DNA from: JAIBDK01 sp965261915
GTDB taxonomy: Bacteria > Pseudomonadota > Gammaproteobacteria > Arenicellales > Poriferihabitantaceae
Assembly (NCBI GenBank): GCA_965261915.1
Contig: CBDHDW010000013.1
Location: forward strand, 992,001-1,056,000
Length of the DNA stretch: 64,000 nt
Direction of reading: 5' to 3'
The notes beneath the pieces are model-generated. The model ran no database searches and was not told the DNA's origin. It saw only the letters and a list, made by a program, of their open reading frames with translations. How positions within the stretch are numbered: the stretch's first letter is position 1; the number at the start of each line of letters is the position of its first letter. The translations under genes and the position numbers were made by a program. Shown here in pieces: positions 26,928 through 36,859 of this stretch.

Positions 26928-29198
26928 TTATGATTTGGTTTTACGTTTATGTTTACGACCGCGTTTTTTTCCTGAGTTTTCCTTTGTCGGAAAATCAATA
27001 TCCAGATTCGGTTTATCTGCCAACTTAAAATCAATTTTTGAATCCGATAAATTGACACTTGATACAATGATTTTCACTCGATCGCCTAACCTGTAACGAT
27101 GACCAGATCGCCTGCCTTCCAATTGGAGCATAACAGGATCAAACACGTAATAATCTTTTCCCAAATTAGTAACATGGACCAAACCATCGACAAAGACTTC
27201 ATCCAATTGCACAAACAGTCCAAATTCTCGAATACCGGAAATCACTCCCGCAAAAGTTTCTCCAATCCGCTGCGACATATATTCCGCTTTAAGCCAACCC
27301 ATTACCTCTCTGGAAGCATCATCTGCCCTGCGTTCGGTAAAAGAGCAATGTTCCCCAGCCTGATCCATTGTCATGTCTTTGGATAAAGCATGTTCGTACC
27401 CTGGAATTTTTAACGATTTTTTCAGCAGCCGATGCACAATCAAGTCACTGTACCGTCTAATTGGTGATGTGAAGTGAGTATAGATCGGAAACGACAACGC
27501 AAAATGCCCTGTTAAATCGGTGCTGTAAATCGCCTGACTCAGGCTCCGAAGCAACACTGTTTGCACCACACCTCGAATCTCCGGACGATCATTCAACTGG
27601 CTTAACAAATCATCATAGTCCTTCGCCGAAGGTTTATCTCCGCCACCGAGCTTTAATGAAAATGTACCGATAAACTGGCGTAATTCAGATAAGGATTCTA
27701 TTTCCGGGCCGTCATGAGTCCGATATATGGCCTCGGATTTAAAATGCTTCTGAAGCTCTTCAGCCGCGCAGACATTGGCAACCAGCATACACTCTTCGAT
27801 TAATCTGTGCGCATCATTTCGGACATGTGCAGAAATAGCAGAAATCTTCCTGTTCGAGTCAAAACTGATTTTTGCTTCCGCTATTTCGAAATCTATCGAA
27901 CCTTCGAGTGCCCGTTTATTCCGTAAACACGTCGAGAGTTGATACAAGCAATCCAGCTCTTTAACTACAGTGCAGTTACTTCTGGATTGCAAATTTTTTT
28001 CCACCACAATCGAGTTCACTTCATCATAGGTCAGTCGGGCTTGCGAACGCATCAACGCCTGCATAAAATTATAGTGCAACACCTTTCCATCTAAACTGAT
28101 TTCTATTTCACAAACAACACACGCTCTGTTCTCGCCAGGATTAAGTGAACAAATACCGTTTGAAAGCAATTCCGGCAGCATCGGTATTACCTGATCAGGA
28201 AAGTAAACTGATGTCCCCCTGGCGTACGCTTCGGTATCCAACGTCCCTCCAACGTCGACATAATGGCTAACATCGGCTATTGCGACTATGAGTCGAAAGC
28301 GGTCGTTATCTAACTCACAATATACAGCATCATCAAAATCCCGGGCATCTTCACCATCAATAGTGACCAAAGGCAAATTGGTGAGATTCTTTCGATACTT
28401 CCCCGGTCTGAGTGCTTTCCATTGTTCACTTGACCGTTTTATCAACTGTTCAACCGCTATTGGCCATTGATGAGGCACATCATGGCTTCTCACTGCAATC
28501 TCAACCTCCATGCCGGGAGTCAAATGCTGACCAACAACGTCGATAATTTTTCCTACTACGTGGCCTTTTTTAACTGGGTGACCGGAAATATTAACAACGA
28601 CGATATCGCCATGAGCCGCCGATTTGCTATCCTTTTTGGGAATAACGATATCTCTACCAAAACGAGCGTCATCCGGCTCCACAAATCCAAAATCAGCACT
28701 TTCATGATACTTACCGACAATTTCCCTGCTGGGGTCGATTAGCACTTCAACGATAGAACCTTCTTTACGACCGCGAGAATCGATTTTTTTGACTCTCGCC
28801 AGAACTTTATCGCCGTGCAGTACCTTACGCATTTGTTTGTGATGCAGGTACAAATCATCACCACCACCATCATCAGGAACAACAAAACCGTAACCGTCGC
28901 TATGACCGGTCACCTTACCGACTAATAACTCCATCTTCGTTGAAAGTCCGTACCGATTCTTGCGGTCAAGCAACATGACACCAGCCTCACAGAGTCTGCC
29001 AAGTCTGCCTTCTAGCGCCGATATTTTTGCCTTGCGCTTTTTTAACTGGAAGTAAGAACAAATTTCGTCAATTCTCAGCGGCGACGGACTTTTATCCAGA
29101 CATTCAACTAATTGAAGACGTGATGGAACTGAGACTCCGTTTTGGCTGGTGGAGCGGTAACCCTTGCTCCCGGAATTGGAATTTTCTAAATTTTTCAT
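26928..29198 (-). CDS. rnr: ribonuclease R
   Basis: A 3'-to-5' exoribonuclease able to degrade structured RNA. Its 756 residues contain an N-terminal winged-helix region (RLQLVECLDKSPSPLRIDEI), two cold-shock domains (GHSDGYGFVVPDDGG; ESADFGFVEPDD), the RNB catalytic domain with LVTIDGEDARDFDDAVYCE and ALSFPIYTHFTSPIRRYSDL, an S1 domain (about 645-725) and a very basic C-terminal tail (GKKRGRKHKRKTKS). It is a little shorter than E. coli RNase R (813 residues), mostly in the tail. It heads the rnr-rlmB operon and diverges from hisG. Confidence 0.96.
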   Translation of the reverse strand: MKNLENSNSGSKGYRSTSQNGVSVPSRLQLVECLDKSPSPLRIDEICSYFQLKKRKAKISALEGRLGRLCEAGVMLLDRKNRYGLSTKMELLVGKVTGHSDGYGFVVPDDGGGDDLYLHHKQMRKVLHGDKVLARVKKIDSRGRKEGSIVEVLIDPSREIVGKYHESADFGFVEPDDARFGRDIVIPKKDSKSAAHGDIVVVNISGHPVKKGHVVGKIIDVVGQHLTPGMEVEIAVRSHDVPHQWPIAVEQLIKRSSEQWKALRPGKYRKNLTNLPLVTIDGEDARDFDDAVYCELDNDRFRLIVAIADVSHYVDVGGTLDTEAYARGTSVYFPDQVIPMLPELLSNGICSLNPGENRACVVCEIEISLDGKVLHYNFMQALMRSQARLTYDEVNSIVVEKNLQSRSNCTVVKELDCLYQLSTCLRNKRALEGSIDFEIAEAKISFDSNRKISAISAHVRNDAHRLIEECMLVANVCAAEELQKHFKSEAIYRTHDGPEIESLSELRQFIGTFSLKLGGGDKPSAKDYDDLLSQLNDRPEIRGVVQTVLLRSLSQAIYSTDLTGHFALSFPIYTHFTSPIRRYSDLIVHRLLKKSLKIPGYEHALSKDMTMDQAGEHCSFTERRADDASREVMGWLKAEYMSQRIGETFAGVISGIREFGLFVQLDEVFVDGLVHVTNLGKDYYVFDPVMLQLEGRRSGHRYRLGDRVKIIVSSVNLSDSKIDFKLADKPNLDIDFPTKENSGKKRGRKHKRKTKS

Positions 29199-29289
29199 CT
29201 GACCGCGATTCTACATCAGCAATTCATAATACAGGACAAATTACCTGTTTCAGTTATAATCTGCCTCCCTAAATTTTTCATTGCCAACG

Positions 29290-30168
29290 ATGAGTGCTAT
29301 TTTGAAACTGGGTATTCCCAAAGGAAGTTTGGAACAGGCCACGAAAGAGCTGTTTTCCCAGGCCGGATGGTCGGTAAATTCACGTTCTCGGAACTATTTT
29401 CCGTCTATTGATGATTCGGAAATCAGCTGTTCACTAGTGCGATCCCAGGAGATGGGCATGTACGTGACTGATGGTGTGCTTGACGCAGGTTTAACCGGGC
29501 AGGACTGGCTGGCTGAAACTAATGCAGATGTTGAAATTGTTTGCCATCTGGTTTATTCAAAAGCATCAGATCAACCTTGTCGATGGGTCCTTATTGTTAA
29601 AAACGAATCCGAGATCGAAACAGTTGAAGATCTTGAGGGAAAGCGAATCTCCACAGAACTGGTTAACTTTACCCAACAGTATCTTGCAGATCGAAATATC
29701 GATGCCAAGGTTGAGTTTTCCTGGGGAGCAACAGAAGCAAAAGTAGTTGAAGGCCTGGCCGATGCTGCAGTTGAAATAACAGAAACAGGCAGCACCATAA
29801 AAGCGCACGGCTTACGCATTGTGTGCGACCTTTTGGAAACACATACGGTTTTTGTTGCCAACAAAACAGCGATGCAGGATCCGTGGAAATCTAAAAAGAT
29901 TAAACAAATTGCGTTACTTCTGGAAAGTGCATTGTCAGCCAGAGAAAAAGTACTCCTGAAAATGAACGTACCGGGGGCCAAAATCGATTCCGTTGTCTCA
30001 GAACTGCCAAGTCTGCATGCCCCTACAATTAATCCTTTATACGGTGATGAGTGGCTAGCGGTAGAAACAGTGGTAAGCAAAAATCAGGTAAGACAGCTTA
30101 TACCCGTGCTAAAACAGGCTGGAGCAGAAGGTATTCTTGAATTTGAACTCAGAAAAATGGTGCCTTAA
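29290..30168 (+). CDS. hisG: ATP phosphoribosyltransferase, long form
   Basis: First step of histidine synthesis: condensation of ATP and PRPP. The 292 residues make it the long HisG form, with an ACT-like regulatory C-terminal domain (about 215-292) that binds histidine, so no separate HisZ is needed. Motifs: LGIPKGSLEQAT, DAGLTGQDWL, and the PRPP loop near AAVEITETGSTIKAHGLRI. A TTG lies 9 nt upstream in frame, but ATG 29290 is preferred because the family begins right there. Other his genes are not nearby. It ends before a strong bidirectional terminator. Confidence 0.93.
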   Translation: MSAILKLGIPKGSLEQATKELFSQAGWSVNSRSRNYFPSIDDSEISCSLVRSQEMGMYVTDGVLDAGLTGQDWLAETNADVEIVCHLVYSKASDQPCRWVLIVKNESEIETVEDLEGKRISTELVNFTQQYLADRNIDAKVEFSWGATEAKVVEGLADAAVEITETGSTIKAHGLRIVCDLLETHTVFVANKTAMQDPWKSKKIKQIALLLESALSAREKVLLKMNVPGAKIDSVVSELPSLHAPTINPLYGDEWLAVETVVSKNQVRQLIPVLKQAGAEGILEFELRKMVP

Positions 30169-30220
30169 TCTTAGGCAATCCATATTATTTGCCTCTCAAG
30201 GCGTAAAAGTTCAGAGCAAA

Positions 30221-30252
30221 AAAAGCGGAAGTTTCAATGCTTCCGCTTTTTT
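30221..30252. terminator. Bidirectional rho-independent terminator
   Basis: A perfect 11-bp stem, AAAAGCGGAAG paired with CTTCCGCTTTT, with an 8-nt loop and A/T runs on both sides, so it can act on both strands. It sits between the convergent hisG (ends 30168) and the LysM lipoprotein gene (ends 30286). Confidence 0.88.
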
Positions 30253-30285
30253 ATTGCCCGAAACAATCCGGGCTGTATTTAGCTC

Positions 30286-30753
30286 TTATCCAGGGTTTTT
30301 CAGATACTCGCCGTCAGAAGCTTCAACAGGTCCAACTGCCCATGCGCCTCTGGTTTTAGCGTGATTTACTGCAACGTCGATTTCGCTTTGTGAAGAATCA
30401 CGTGGAATCGCCAACACTTGTCCAGGATAAATTAAATCAGCATCTTCAATTTGATCAAGGTTGGCTTTATAGATAAGTGGCCATTGCTCAGGTACGTTAT
30501 AGACTTCTTCTTTACAGGCAATTCCCCAAAGATTGTCACCTTCAACAACAGTCCAACTGGTGAGCGCTTCTGGAGTTGGCTCTACAACAGGTTCTGCTAC
30601 GGCGGTTTCCTCCACAGGTGCAGCAGGCTCAGCCGCTGCCGCTTCTTCAGTCGGTTGACTTTTTGCACTTACGCAGCCAGTAACAAACGCTACTGACAAC
30701 AGGATTAATGCCAATTTAAGTGTCGAAACCAGGTCGTGTGATGCTTTTTGCAT
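30286..30753 (-). CDS. LysM-domain lipoprotein
   Basis: Predicted outer-membrane lipoprotein that binds peptidoglycan. It has 155 residues: a signal peptide with lipobox FVTGC (Cys27), an Ala/Glu/Pro-rich linker (about 35-85) of the kind that spans the periplasm, and a LysM domain (about 87-137), WTVVEGDNLWGIACKEE then DLIYPGQVLAIP. The short polar tail has no recognised motif. It is transcribed alone between gabD and the terminator. The exact role, such as envelope anchoring or assisting a hydrolase, cannot be told from sequence. Confidence 0.88.
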   Translation of the reverse strand: MQKASHDLVSTLKLALILLSVAFVTGCVSAKSQPTEEAAAAEPAAPVEETAVAEPVVEPTPEALTSWTVVEGDNLWGIACKEEVYNVPEQWPLIYKANLDQIEDADLIYPGQVLAIPRDSSQSEIDVAVNHAKTRGAWAVGPVEASDGEYLKNPG

Positions 30754-30948
30754 ACCAGATTCACTCCAGTGAATTAATTAAAAATTTATCGATTTTTGGT
30801 TTTCAGGTTTTTACACCTCTTCCATAGCTCGAAGTTTACCGTTCTATCGGCCTAATATGCAAGCATTTACAAAGATTATTTCTTGCTTTTTAGATAACAG
30901 ACAGATCAATCAATTCTCATGTTATTATGCTATGGATTGATGTCGGGA

Positions 30949-32412
30949 TCAGCTAATACCACCCATACATAAATATTTCATTTCCAAATACTCTTCGATG
31001 CCATGGGTGGAGCCTTCACGTCCCAATCCAGATTGTTTGACGCCGCCAAAAGGTGCAACTTCCGTGGAAATCAAACCTGTGTTAATACCGACCATACCGT
31101 ATTCCAGGCCTTCAGAAACACGCCAAACGCGAGCCAAATCTTTACTGTAAAAATAAGACGCCAGGCCAAATTCGGTATTGTTGGCCAACTCGATAACTTC
31201 TGACTCATCGGTAAACCGAAACAACGGTGCTAGCGGACCGAAAGTCTCTTCTCGTGCCACCTTCATTTTTGAGGTGACATTCTTTAACAATGTTGGCTGG
31301 AAAAAGCTTCCGCCCAGATCATGACGCTTTCCACCAACCAATACTTCTGCTCCGTGATCAATGGCGTCAGCAATATGTTCCTCTACTTTTTCCACTGCAT
31401 TCATATCAATTAGCGGTCCCTGGACGACACCCTCTTCAACACCACTACCGACTTTCATCTTTTCAATTTCTGCTGCGAACATTTTTGCAAACTCATCATA
31501 GACACCATCCTGAACATAAATACGGTTTGCACACACACAGGTTTGCCCGGCATTACGGTACTTGGAAATCATTGCCCCTTCCACAGCGGCTTCGAGATCG
31601 GCATCATCGAATACAATAAATGGCGCATTGCCGCCGAGTTCCAGGGCAACCTTGATAATTGAATCAGAACACTGCCGCATTAATAATCGACCAACTTCAG
31701 TCGAACCTGTGAAACTCAAATGTCTGACAGTAGGATTCGAAGTCATTTCACCTCCAATTTCCCTTGAAGATCCCGTTACGACGCTCATCAAACCCGCTGG
31801 CAATCCAGCGCGTTCTGCCAATTCGCATAAAGCAAGCGCTGACAAAGGTGTTTGCGTTGCTGGCTTAACAACAACAGCACACCCTGCAGCGAGTGCTGGA
31901 CCAACTTTTCGAGTGATCATTGCCGATGGAAAATTCCATGGTGTAATGGCAACACAAACACCTACCGGCTGTTTGATAACAACCAATCGTTTGTCAGCCT
32001 GATGTTGTGGAATTGTCTCACCACTAACGCGTCGTGCTTCATGTGAAAACCACTCAATAAATGAAGCCGAATACACCACCTCCCCTTTTGCTTCTGCAAG
32101 GGGTTTACCCTGCTCCAGCGTCATCAATGTCGCTAAATCATCAGCATTTTCGATCATCAGGCTATACCAGCGACGCAAAATATCCGCGCGCTCCTTGGCC
32201 AGCATATTTCTCCACGCGACTTGCGCTTTCTCCGCGGCCGCTATAGCTTCGCGTGCTTCGGATGCGCCCATGAACGGGACGGTCGCTATGACTTCCCCGT
32301 TCGCAGGGTTTGTGACCTCTACGGTTTTTCCGCTATCCGCATTTTTCCATTCTCCATTGATATAGCATTGCTCTCGCAGCAGTTTGGGGTCATTGATGGA
32401 AAGAGTAGTCAT
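30949..32412 (-). CDS. gabD: NAD(P)-dependent succinate-semialdehyde dehydrogenase
   Basis: Oxidises succinate semialdehyde to succinate, usually in GABA breakdown. It has 487 residues from the ATG at 32412, which has a GGAGAA site 7 nt upstream; the frame is open to 32430. Aldehyde-dehydrogenase motifs: PWNFPSAMITRKVGPALAAG, SFTGSTEVGRLL, the catalytic Glu in ALELGGNAPF, the catalytic Cys in NAGQTCVCANR, and GGVKQSGLGREGSTHG at the end. The NAGQTCVCANR loop is characteristic of the GabD group. No gabT or gabP is nearby. Confidence 0.9.
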   Translation of the reverse strand: MTTLSINDPKLLREQCYINGEWKNADSGKTVEVTNPANGEVIATVPFMGASEAREAIAAAEKAQVAWRNMLAKERADILRRWYSLMIENADDLATLMTLEQGKPLAEAKGEVVYSASFIEWFSHEARRVSGETIPQHQADKRLVVIKQPVGVCVAITPWNFPSAMITRKVGPALAAGCAVVVKPATQTPLSALALCELAERAGLPAGLMSVVTGSSREIGGEMTSNPTVRHLSFTGSTEVGRLLMRQCSDSIIKVALELGGNAPFIVFDDADLEAAVEGAMISKYRNAGQTCVCANRIYVQDGVYDEFAKMFAAEIEKMKVGSGVEEGVVQGPLIDMNAVEKVEEHIADAIDHGAEVLVGGKRHDLGGSFFQPTLLKNVTSKMKVAREETFGPLAPLFRFTDESEVIELANNTEFGLASYFYSKDLARVWRVSEGLEYGMVGINTGLISTEVAPFGGVKQSGLGREGSTHGIEEYLEMKYLCMGGIS

Positions 32413-32501
32413 CGGTATTCTCCAGAACAAAAATTTTCAAATTATTTAATCGGTAATCAACTTCGTATAACAAACTGACGATGTACGGACGAATGTATGA
32501 T

Positions 32502-33794
32502 TTAGGTAAAAGGGTGATTTAAAACAATAGTGTGTTCGCGATCCGCACCAGTTGAAATGATATCGATCGGCAAACCAAGCAACTCAGAAATTCGATCCAG
32601 ATATGCTTGAGCATTTTCTGGAATCTCCGAAAGCTCGGTGATACCAGCGGTGGATTCACTCCATCCAGGCAATTCTTCATAAACTGGCACACAGCGTTCC
32701 ATGTTCTCGGCTCCGTACGGCGGTAACTCACAACTCAATCCATCATATTCATAATGCGTACATATTTTCACCGAATCGAGGCCGTCCATAACGTCGAGCT
32801 TGGTTATACACAATGAGGTTAACCCACATACCTGTGAGGATCTTTTTAATGCAACAATATCAAGCCAACCGCATCTTCTCGGTCGGCCGGTAGTAGCGCC
32901 GAATTCATGACCTTTTTCCCCCAGGTACTGTCCAACTTCGTCATGCAATTCCGTTGGAAAGGGGCCCGAGCCAACCCGGGTTGTATAGGCTTTCACAATA
33001 CCCAACACAAAATCAATATCGGTCGGTCCAATACCGGTTCCGACTGCTGCCGCTGCCGCAGTGGTGTTTGAAGAGGTTACATAAGGAAAAGTTCCGTGAT
33101 CAATATCGAGTAACATTCCCTGCGCGCCCTCAAACATCACCGCTTTGTTTTCCTGTCTCAGGTTATTCAATCGAGCCGAAACATCCCCCAGTAAAGGAAT
33201 AACCGCTTCTGATTCCTTAAGGCTTTGATCCAGGGTCTGTTTGTAGTCAAGTGTTTCCGACTGAAAATAATTTTCCAGAAAATAATTGTGATAATCCAGA
33301 ACTTCTTCGAGTTTCTCAGCGAATGTATCAGGCTGATGCAAATCTGCCATTCGTAATCCGCGTCGAGCAACTTTATCTTCATAACTTGGGCCGATACCGC
33401 GACCGGTTGTCCCAATTGCCTTATCACCGCGTGCTTTCTCTCGCGCCAGATCCAACGCAATATGATATGGCATAATGATGGGGCAACCAAAACTGACCAT
33501 AAGTCGATCCTTGATGTCGACACCGTTTTGCTCAAGTCCCTCTATCTCCTTAATCAGCTGTGTCATATTCACCACAACACCATTTCCGATAAGGCAGAAA
33601 ACTCCGGCTCGCATGGCACCGGATGGAATCAAGTGCAGCACCGTTTTTTCACCATTTATGACAAGGGTATGTCCAGCGTTGTGGCCACCCTGAAAACGGG
33701 CAACGGCATCAGCCTTTTCGGTCAATAAATCGACGATTTTACCCTTCCCTTCGTCACCCCACTGGGTTCCCAGAAGAACAACATTTTTTGCCAT
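32502..33794 (-). CDS. purA: adenylosuccinate synthetase
   Basis: Makes adenylosuccinate from IMP, GTP and aspartate, the first committed step to AMP. From ATG 33794 it has 430 residues, beginning MAKNVVLLGTQWGDEGKGK, which includes the GTP-binding loop; this lines up with the E. coli start. An ATG four codons earlier (33806) is also possible. Other motifs: GGHNAGHTLV, IGTTGRGIGPSYEDKVARRG, FEGAQGMLLDIDHGTFPYV and TGRPRRCGWLD. It closes the hflK-hflC-DUF2065-purA cluster. hisZ, which sits before purA in species with short HisG, is absent, in line with the long HisG here. Confidence 0.96.
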   Translation of the reverse strand: MAKNVVLLGTQWGDEGKGKIVDLLTEKADAVARFQGGHNAGHTLVINGEKTVLHLIPSGAMRAGVFCLIGNGVVVNMTQLIKEIEGLEQNGVDIKDRLMVSFGCPIIMPYHIALDLAREKARGDKAIGTTGRGIGPSYEDKVARRGLRMADLHQPDTFAEKLEEVLDYHNYFLENYFQSETLDYKQTLDQSLKESEAVIPLLGDVSARLNNLRQENKAVMFEGAQGMLLDIDHGTFPYVTSSNTTAAAAAVGTGIGPTDIDFVLGIVKAYTTRVGSGPFPTELHDEVGQYLGEKGHEFGATTGRPRRCGWLDIVALKRSSQVCGLTSLCITKLDVMDGLDSVKICTHYEYDGLSCELPPYGAENMERCVPVYEELPGWSESTAGITELSEIPENAQAYLDRISELLGLPIDIISTGADREHTIVLNHPFT

Positions 33795-33838
33795 ATTCTC
33801 CGGCATTGTATTGCTAAATTTTTCTAAAACCTGTTTTG

Positions 33839-34036
33839 TTACAAACGAATAAAATATAAAAGTGCGGCACCCGCAATCATGCTCGCCAAACCGATTCCGC
33901 GCAACGTTGAATCCGAAAATTCTGCCAGTGACTGAACAAAACGGCGAAATCCGGCTGGATTCAGAAACGGAATCACACCCTCCAGCACAAGATACAGCGC
34001 AAAGGCGGTAACCAGGTCCTGCCAGTCAAACATCAA
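33839..34036 (-). CDS. DUF2065 small membrane protein (YjeT-like)
   Basis: 65 residues with two membrane helices (LVTAFALYLVLEGVIPFL and GIGLASMIAGAALLYFI) and the family core NPAGFRRFVQSLAEFSD between them. YjeT-like proteins regularly sit between hflC and purA in gammaproteobacteria; their function is unknown. Spacing here is 40 bp from hflC and about 30-45 bp to purA, consistent with one operon. Confidence 0.88.
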   Translation of the reverse strand: MMFDWQDLVTAFALYLVLEGVIPFLNPAGFRRFVQSLAEFSDSTLRGIGLASMIAGAALLYFIRL

Positions 34037-34076
34037 ACGCTAAATCAATCGTAATCAGTGCAACAGTGTACGATGA

Positions 34077-34955
34077 TTAGTTTGTTGAACTTGAGGTTGG
34101 TTGCTTAAAGTAGCGGAAAAAATCGGAACTTGGATCAACGATCATCAAATCCTGTTTACTATTAAAGCTTCCGCGATAAGCATTCAAGCTACGATAGAGA
34201 TTATAGAATTCCTGATCGCGGCCGAACGACACCGCATAAGCGGCAGTTGCGGTTGCATCACCTTCACCACGAAGCACTTCAGCGTCCCGCTCAGCATTCG
34301 CTAATAAAATCTCACGCTCCCGATCCGCACCTGCTCGAATTTTTTCCGCCGCCTCTTCACCTTTTGCCCGAAGCTCTTTGGCAACACGTTGTCGTTCCGC
34401 ACTCATACGCTGGTAAACCTGCTGGCTGATTGATTCTTCGAGATCCACTCGTTTTAATCGAACATCAATGACCTCGATACCCAGCGTAGCAGCCTCAGCA
34501 TTCATCGATTTCTGCACTACTTCCATAATCACACGGCGGTCACCGGAAATAACTTCCTGAACAGATCGTTTACCAAACTCCTGACGCAAGCTGTCGTTAA
34601 CACGCTGATCAAGACGGGATCGTGCGTTGGATTTCAAACCACTCAATCGCGTGTAGTACGAATGAACATCTCTAATCTTCCATTTAACAAACGAATCCAC
34701 GGACAAGTTCTTTTTCTCGACCGTTAGATAACGCTGAGGATCAGCATCCATTGTTTGCACCCGGGCATCGAAAAAACGCACATTATTGATAAAGGGAACC
34801 TTCCAGTGCAATCCGGGTTCTACGTCAGATCGGACGATTTCACCAAACTTGAAAACAATCGCCTTTTCACGCTCGTCCACATAGTAGGCTGAAGAAAAAA
34901 CAAGCGCACCCAGGATGGCCAGAATAACAACGACTAAAGAAAATTTACTATTCAT
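34077..34955 (-). CDS. hflC: HflC, SPFH-domain regulator of FtsH protease
   Basis: With HflK it forms a large periplasmic cage around the FtsH protease of the inner membrane. Its 292 residues show one N-terminal membrane helix (SLVVVILAILGALVFSSAYY), then the SPFH/band-7 domain (DEREKAIVFKFGEIV through ISQQVYQRMSAERQRVA) and an Ala/Glu-rich helix that ends in DPSSDFFRYF, a typical HflC tail. The gene starts 12 nt downstream of the hflK stop. Confidence 0.95.
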   Translation of the reverse strand: MNSKFSLVVVILAILGALVFSSAYYVDEREKAIVFKFGEIVRSDVEPGLHWKVPFINNVRFFDARVQTMDADPQRYLTVEKKNLSVDSFVKWKIRDVHSYYTRLSGLKSNARSRLDQRVNDSLRQEFGKRSVQEVISGDRRVIMEVVQKSMNAEAATLGIEVIDVRLKRVDLEESISQQVYQRMSAERQRVAKELRAKGEEAAEKIRAGADREREILLANAERDAEVLRGEGDATATAAYAVSFGRDQEFYNLYRSLNAYRGSFNSKQDLMIVDPSSDFFRYFKQPTSSSTN

Positions 34956-34967
34956 GATTATTCTCCG

Positions 34968-36215
34968 CTACTGCCGCGATGTTCTGTCAACACTTCTCGT
35001 GGTTGACCGAGTTGATAACATGGAGTTTTCGCCACTGACAGCCTCAGGCGTACTCAAACGATTGGGGTTCGCAGCACCGGATTGCTGGTTTCGTATAAGC
35101 TGATCAAGCGGTAAATACATTACATTATTACCGCCGCTAGGTTGGTCAATGATCATTTTACTGACATTGCTAAATACCTGTTCCATGGTTTCAAGATACA
35201 ACCGATCACGCGTGATATCCGGGGCCTTTTTATATTCCGCCAGGATCTGATCAAAACGCGCAGTTTCACCTTCTGCCTTTGCGATTACTGCTGCTTTATA
35301 CGCTTCTGCTTCTTGTAAAATCCTCGCTGAAAAACCGCGTGCTTTCGGAATGATATCGTTCGCGTAAGCTTCTGCCAAATTCTTTAAACGCTCTTCGTCT
35401 TCACGAGCACGGACTACGTCAGCGAATGAATCCTGTACCTGCTCTGGCGGCTGCGCATCCTGCATTTCAACTGCGACAATATTGATGCCAGTTTCGTATC
35501 GATCCAAAATCACCTGAACCAGACTCTTTGTTTCAGCCGCTAATTGTTCGCGGCCTTCAGTAATGGCGAAATCCATGGTATTTCGGCCAACGATTTCGCG
35601 AATCGCACTTTCTGCAGCCTGACGTACCACACTATCAGCAAGATCCCGGGTATTGTACTCACTTACGTTAAACAACAACGCTACCGGATCCTTCACGTCG
35701 TATTGAACAGCGATCTGGATATCAATGATATTTTCATCCTGGGTCAGCATTAATGCTTCCTTCGGAACATATTGTTTGGACCGGGCAGTATCCCGATAAC
35801 CAACCTGCACAGTATTTTCCTTCTGAGTATTAACAATTTCGACCGATTCAAACGGCGTTGGAATATGCCAGTTCAAACCTGAACCATTGGTTTGTGAGTA
35901 TTTACCGAATCTCAGCTCAATCGCCTGTTCACCTTCATCTACGGTATAGAACCCGGTAAATAACCAGAAACCAAGACCGATCAACAAGACGAAAAATATC
36001 GAGCCCTTCCCCGGTGCAGAATCACCACCATCGCTGCCACCCTCTCTTCTGCCGCCGCTGCCGCGACGGAAGAACATGTTATTTATTCTGTCTTTGACTT
36101 GACGAAATACTTCGTCCAGATCAGGTGGGCCCTGATTTTGACCGATACCATTGCGACTGCGCTGACCCCATGGGTCGTCGTCGTTACCGTTTGATCCTGG
36201 TTGATTCCAAGGCAT
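34968..36215 (-). CDS. hflK: HflK, SPFH-domain regulator of FtsH protease
   Basis: Partner of HflC. It has 415 residues. The Gly/Asn/Asp-rich cytoplasmic start (MPWNQPGSNGNDDDPWGQRS) is a HflK hallmark. A membrane helix lies near 73-93 (GSIFFVLLIGLGFWLFTGFY). The SPFH domain begins TVDEGEQAIELRFGKYSQT and contains MQDAQPPEQVQDSFADVVRA. The tail includes NVMYLPLDQL. In many relatives hfq and hflX lie directly upstream; here that side is taken over by transposase fragments from 36.4 kb on, so the operon now starts with hflK. Confidence 0.95.
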   Translation of the reverse strand: MPWNQPGSNGNDDDPWGQRSRNGIGQNQGPPDLDEVFRQVKDRINNMFFRRGSGGRREGGSDGGDSAPGKGSIFFVLLIGLGFWLFTGFYTVDEGEQAIELRFGKYSQTNGSGLNWHIPTPFESVEIVNTQKENTVQVGYRDTARSKQYVPKEALMLTQDENIIDIQIAVQYDVKDPVALLFNVSEYNTRDLADSVVRQAAESAIREIVGRNTMDFAITEGREQLAAETKSLVQVILDRYETGINIVAVEMQDAQPPEQVQDSFADVVRAREDEERLKNLAEAYANDIIPKARGFSARILQEAEAYKAAVIAKAEGETARFDQILAEYKKAPDITRDRLYLETMEQVFSNVSKMIIDQPSGGNNVMYLPLDQLIRNQQSGAANPNRLSTPEAVSGENSMLSTRSTTRSVDRTSRQ

Positions 36216-36378
36216 TGATTGATTCCGAAATTGATCGTTAGAGTGGTTAAATTTTCCAGCGGGATTGTATCATATCAACAGAAAATGGTACTTTGAATTA
36301 ACTCAATCCAAGCCGAAAATTCACTTTAATTCAAGCAGATTTAAAGCGGGGTTGCTGATGATTCGTTTTGACAGGTAC

Positions 36379-36729
36379 TTATTTGCTTTTGCAAAAGCCA
36401 ATCACGCCATACTGACTATGGTAATGCATTTGTTTTCCCGATGCTACCGTGTTGAGTTTAATCTTTTGTCTTCGTTCAAGGATTTGCTGGCCCTGACCCT
36501 AAAACACATCAGCCGGTGCCAGGTTGTTGATGGATTCATCATAGCGTTCATGGTTGTAGTCATTAATAAACGCCTGTATCGGGTTTTCCAACTCGCCCGG
36601 CAGATAGCCGTTCTCAACCAGAATTCGATTCTTCCAAGGTCGATGCCAGCGTTCGATCTTGCCCTGGGTTTGTGGATGATACGGTTTGCCTCGGCTATGC
36701 GGAGAATTGACAATGACAGAGAAATTCAA
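36379..36729 (-). pseudogene. IS3-like transposase (integrase core) C-terminal remnant
   Basis: Minus strand: SRGKPYHPQTQGKIERWHRP, then LENPIQAFINDYNHERYDES and INNLAPADVF, the C-terminal end of an rve/DDE integrase domain with the catalytic Glu in KIERWH. A TAG follows ADVF, but the frame continues GQGQQILERRQKIKLNT as in intact relatives, so a nonsense mutation is likely. The N-terminal two thirds are missing. Confidence 0.75.
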
Positions 36730-36859
36730 TTTTGAAGAAGCGCTAAAAGCGATTCAATCAGGCCAAACCATTCGGGGTAAAGATGGTGTCCTTGGTGCGT
36801 TAGTCAAACCGTTAACGGAAGCAACACTTGAAGCCGAATTTGATCGTCATTTAGCTCAA
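36713..36859 (+). pseudogene. IS256-family transposase N-terminal fragment
   Basis: About 49 residues starting MTEKFNFEEALKAIQSGQ and including KDGVLGALVKPLTEATLEAE, then FDRHLAQD, the known N-terminus of IS256/mutator transposases. It breaks off at about 36859, where sequence belonging to another element (reverse strand) begins. Confidence 0.7.
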
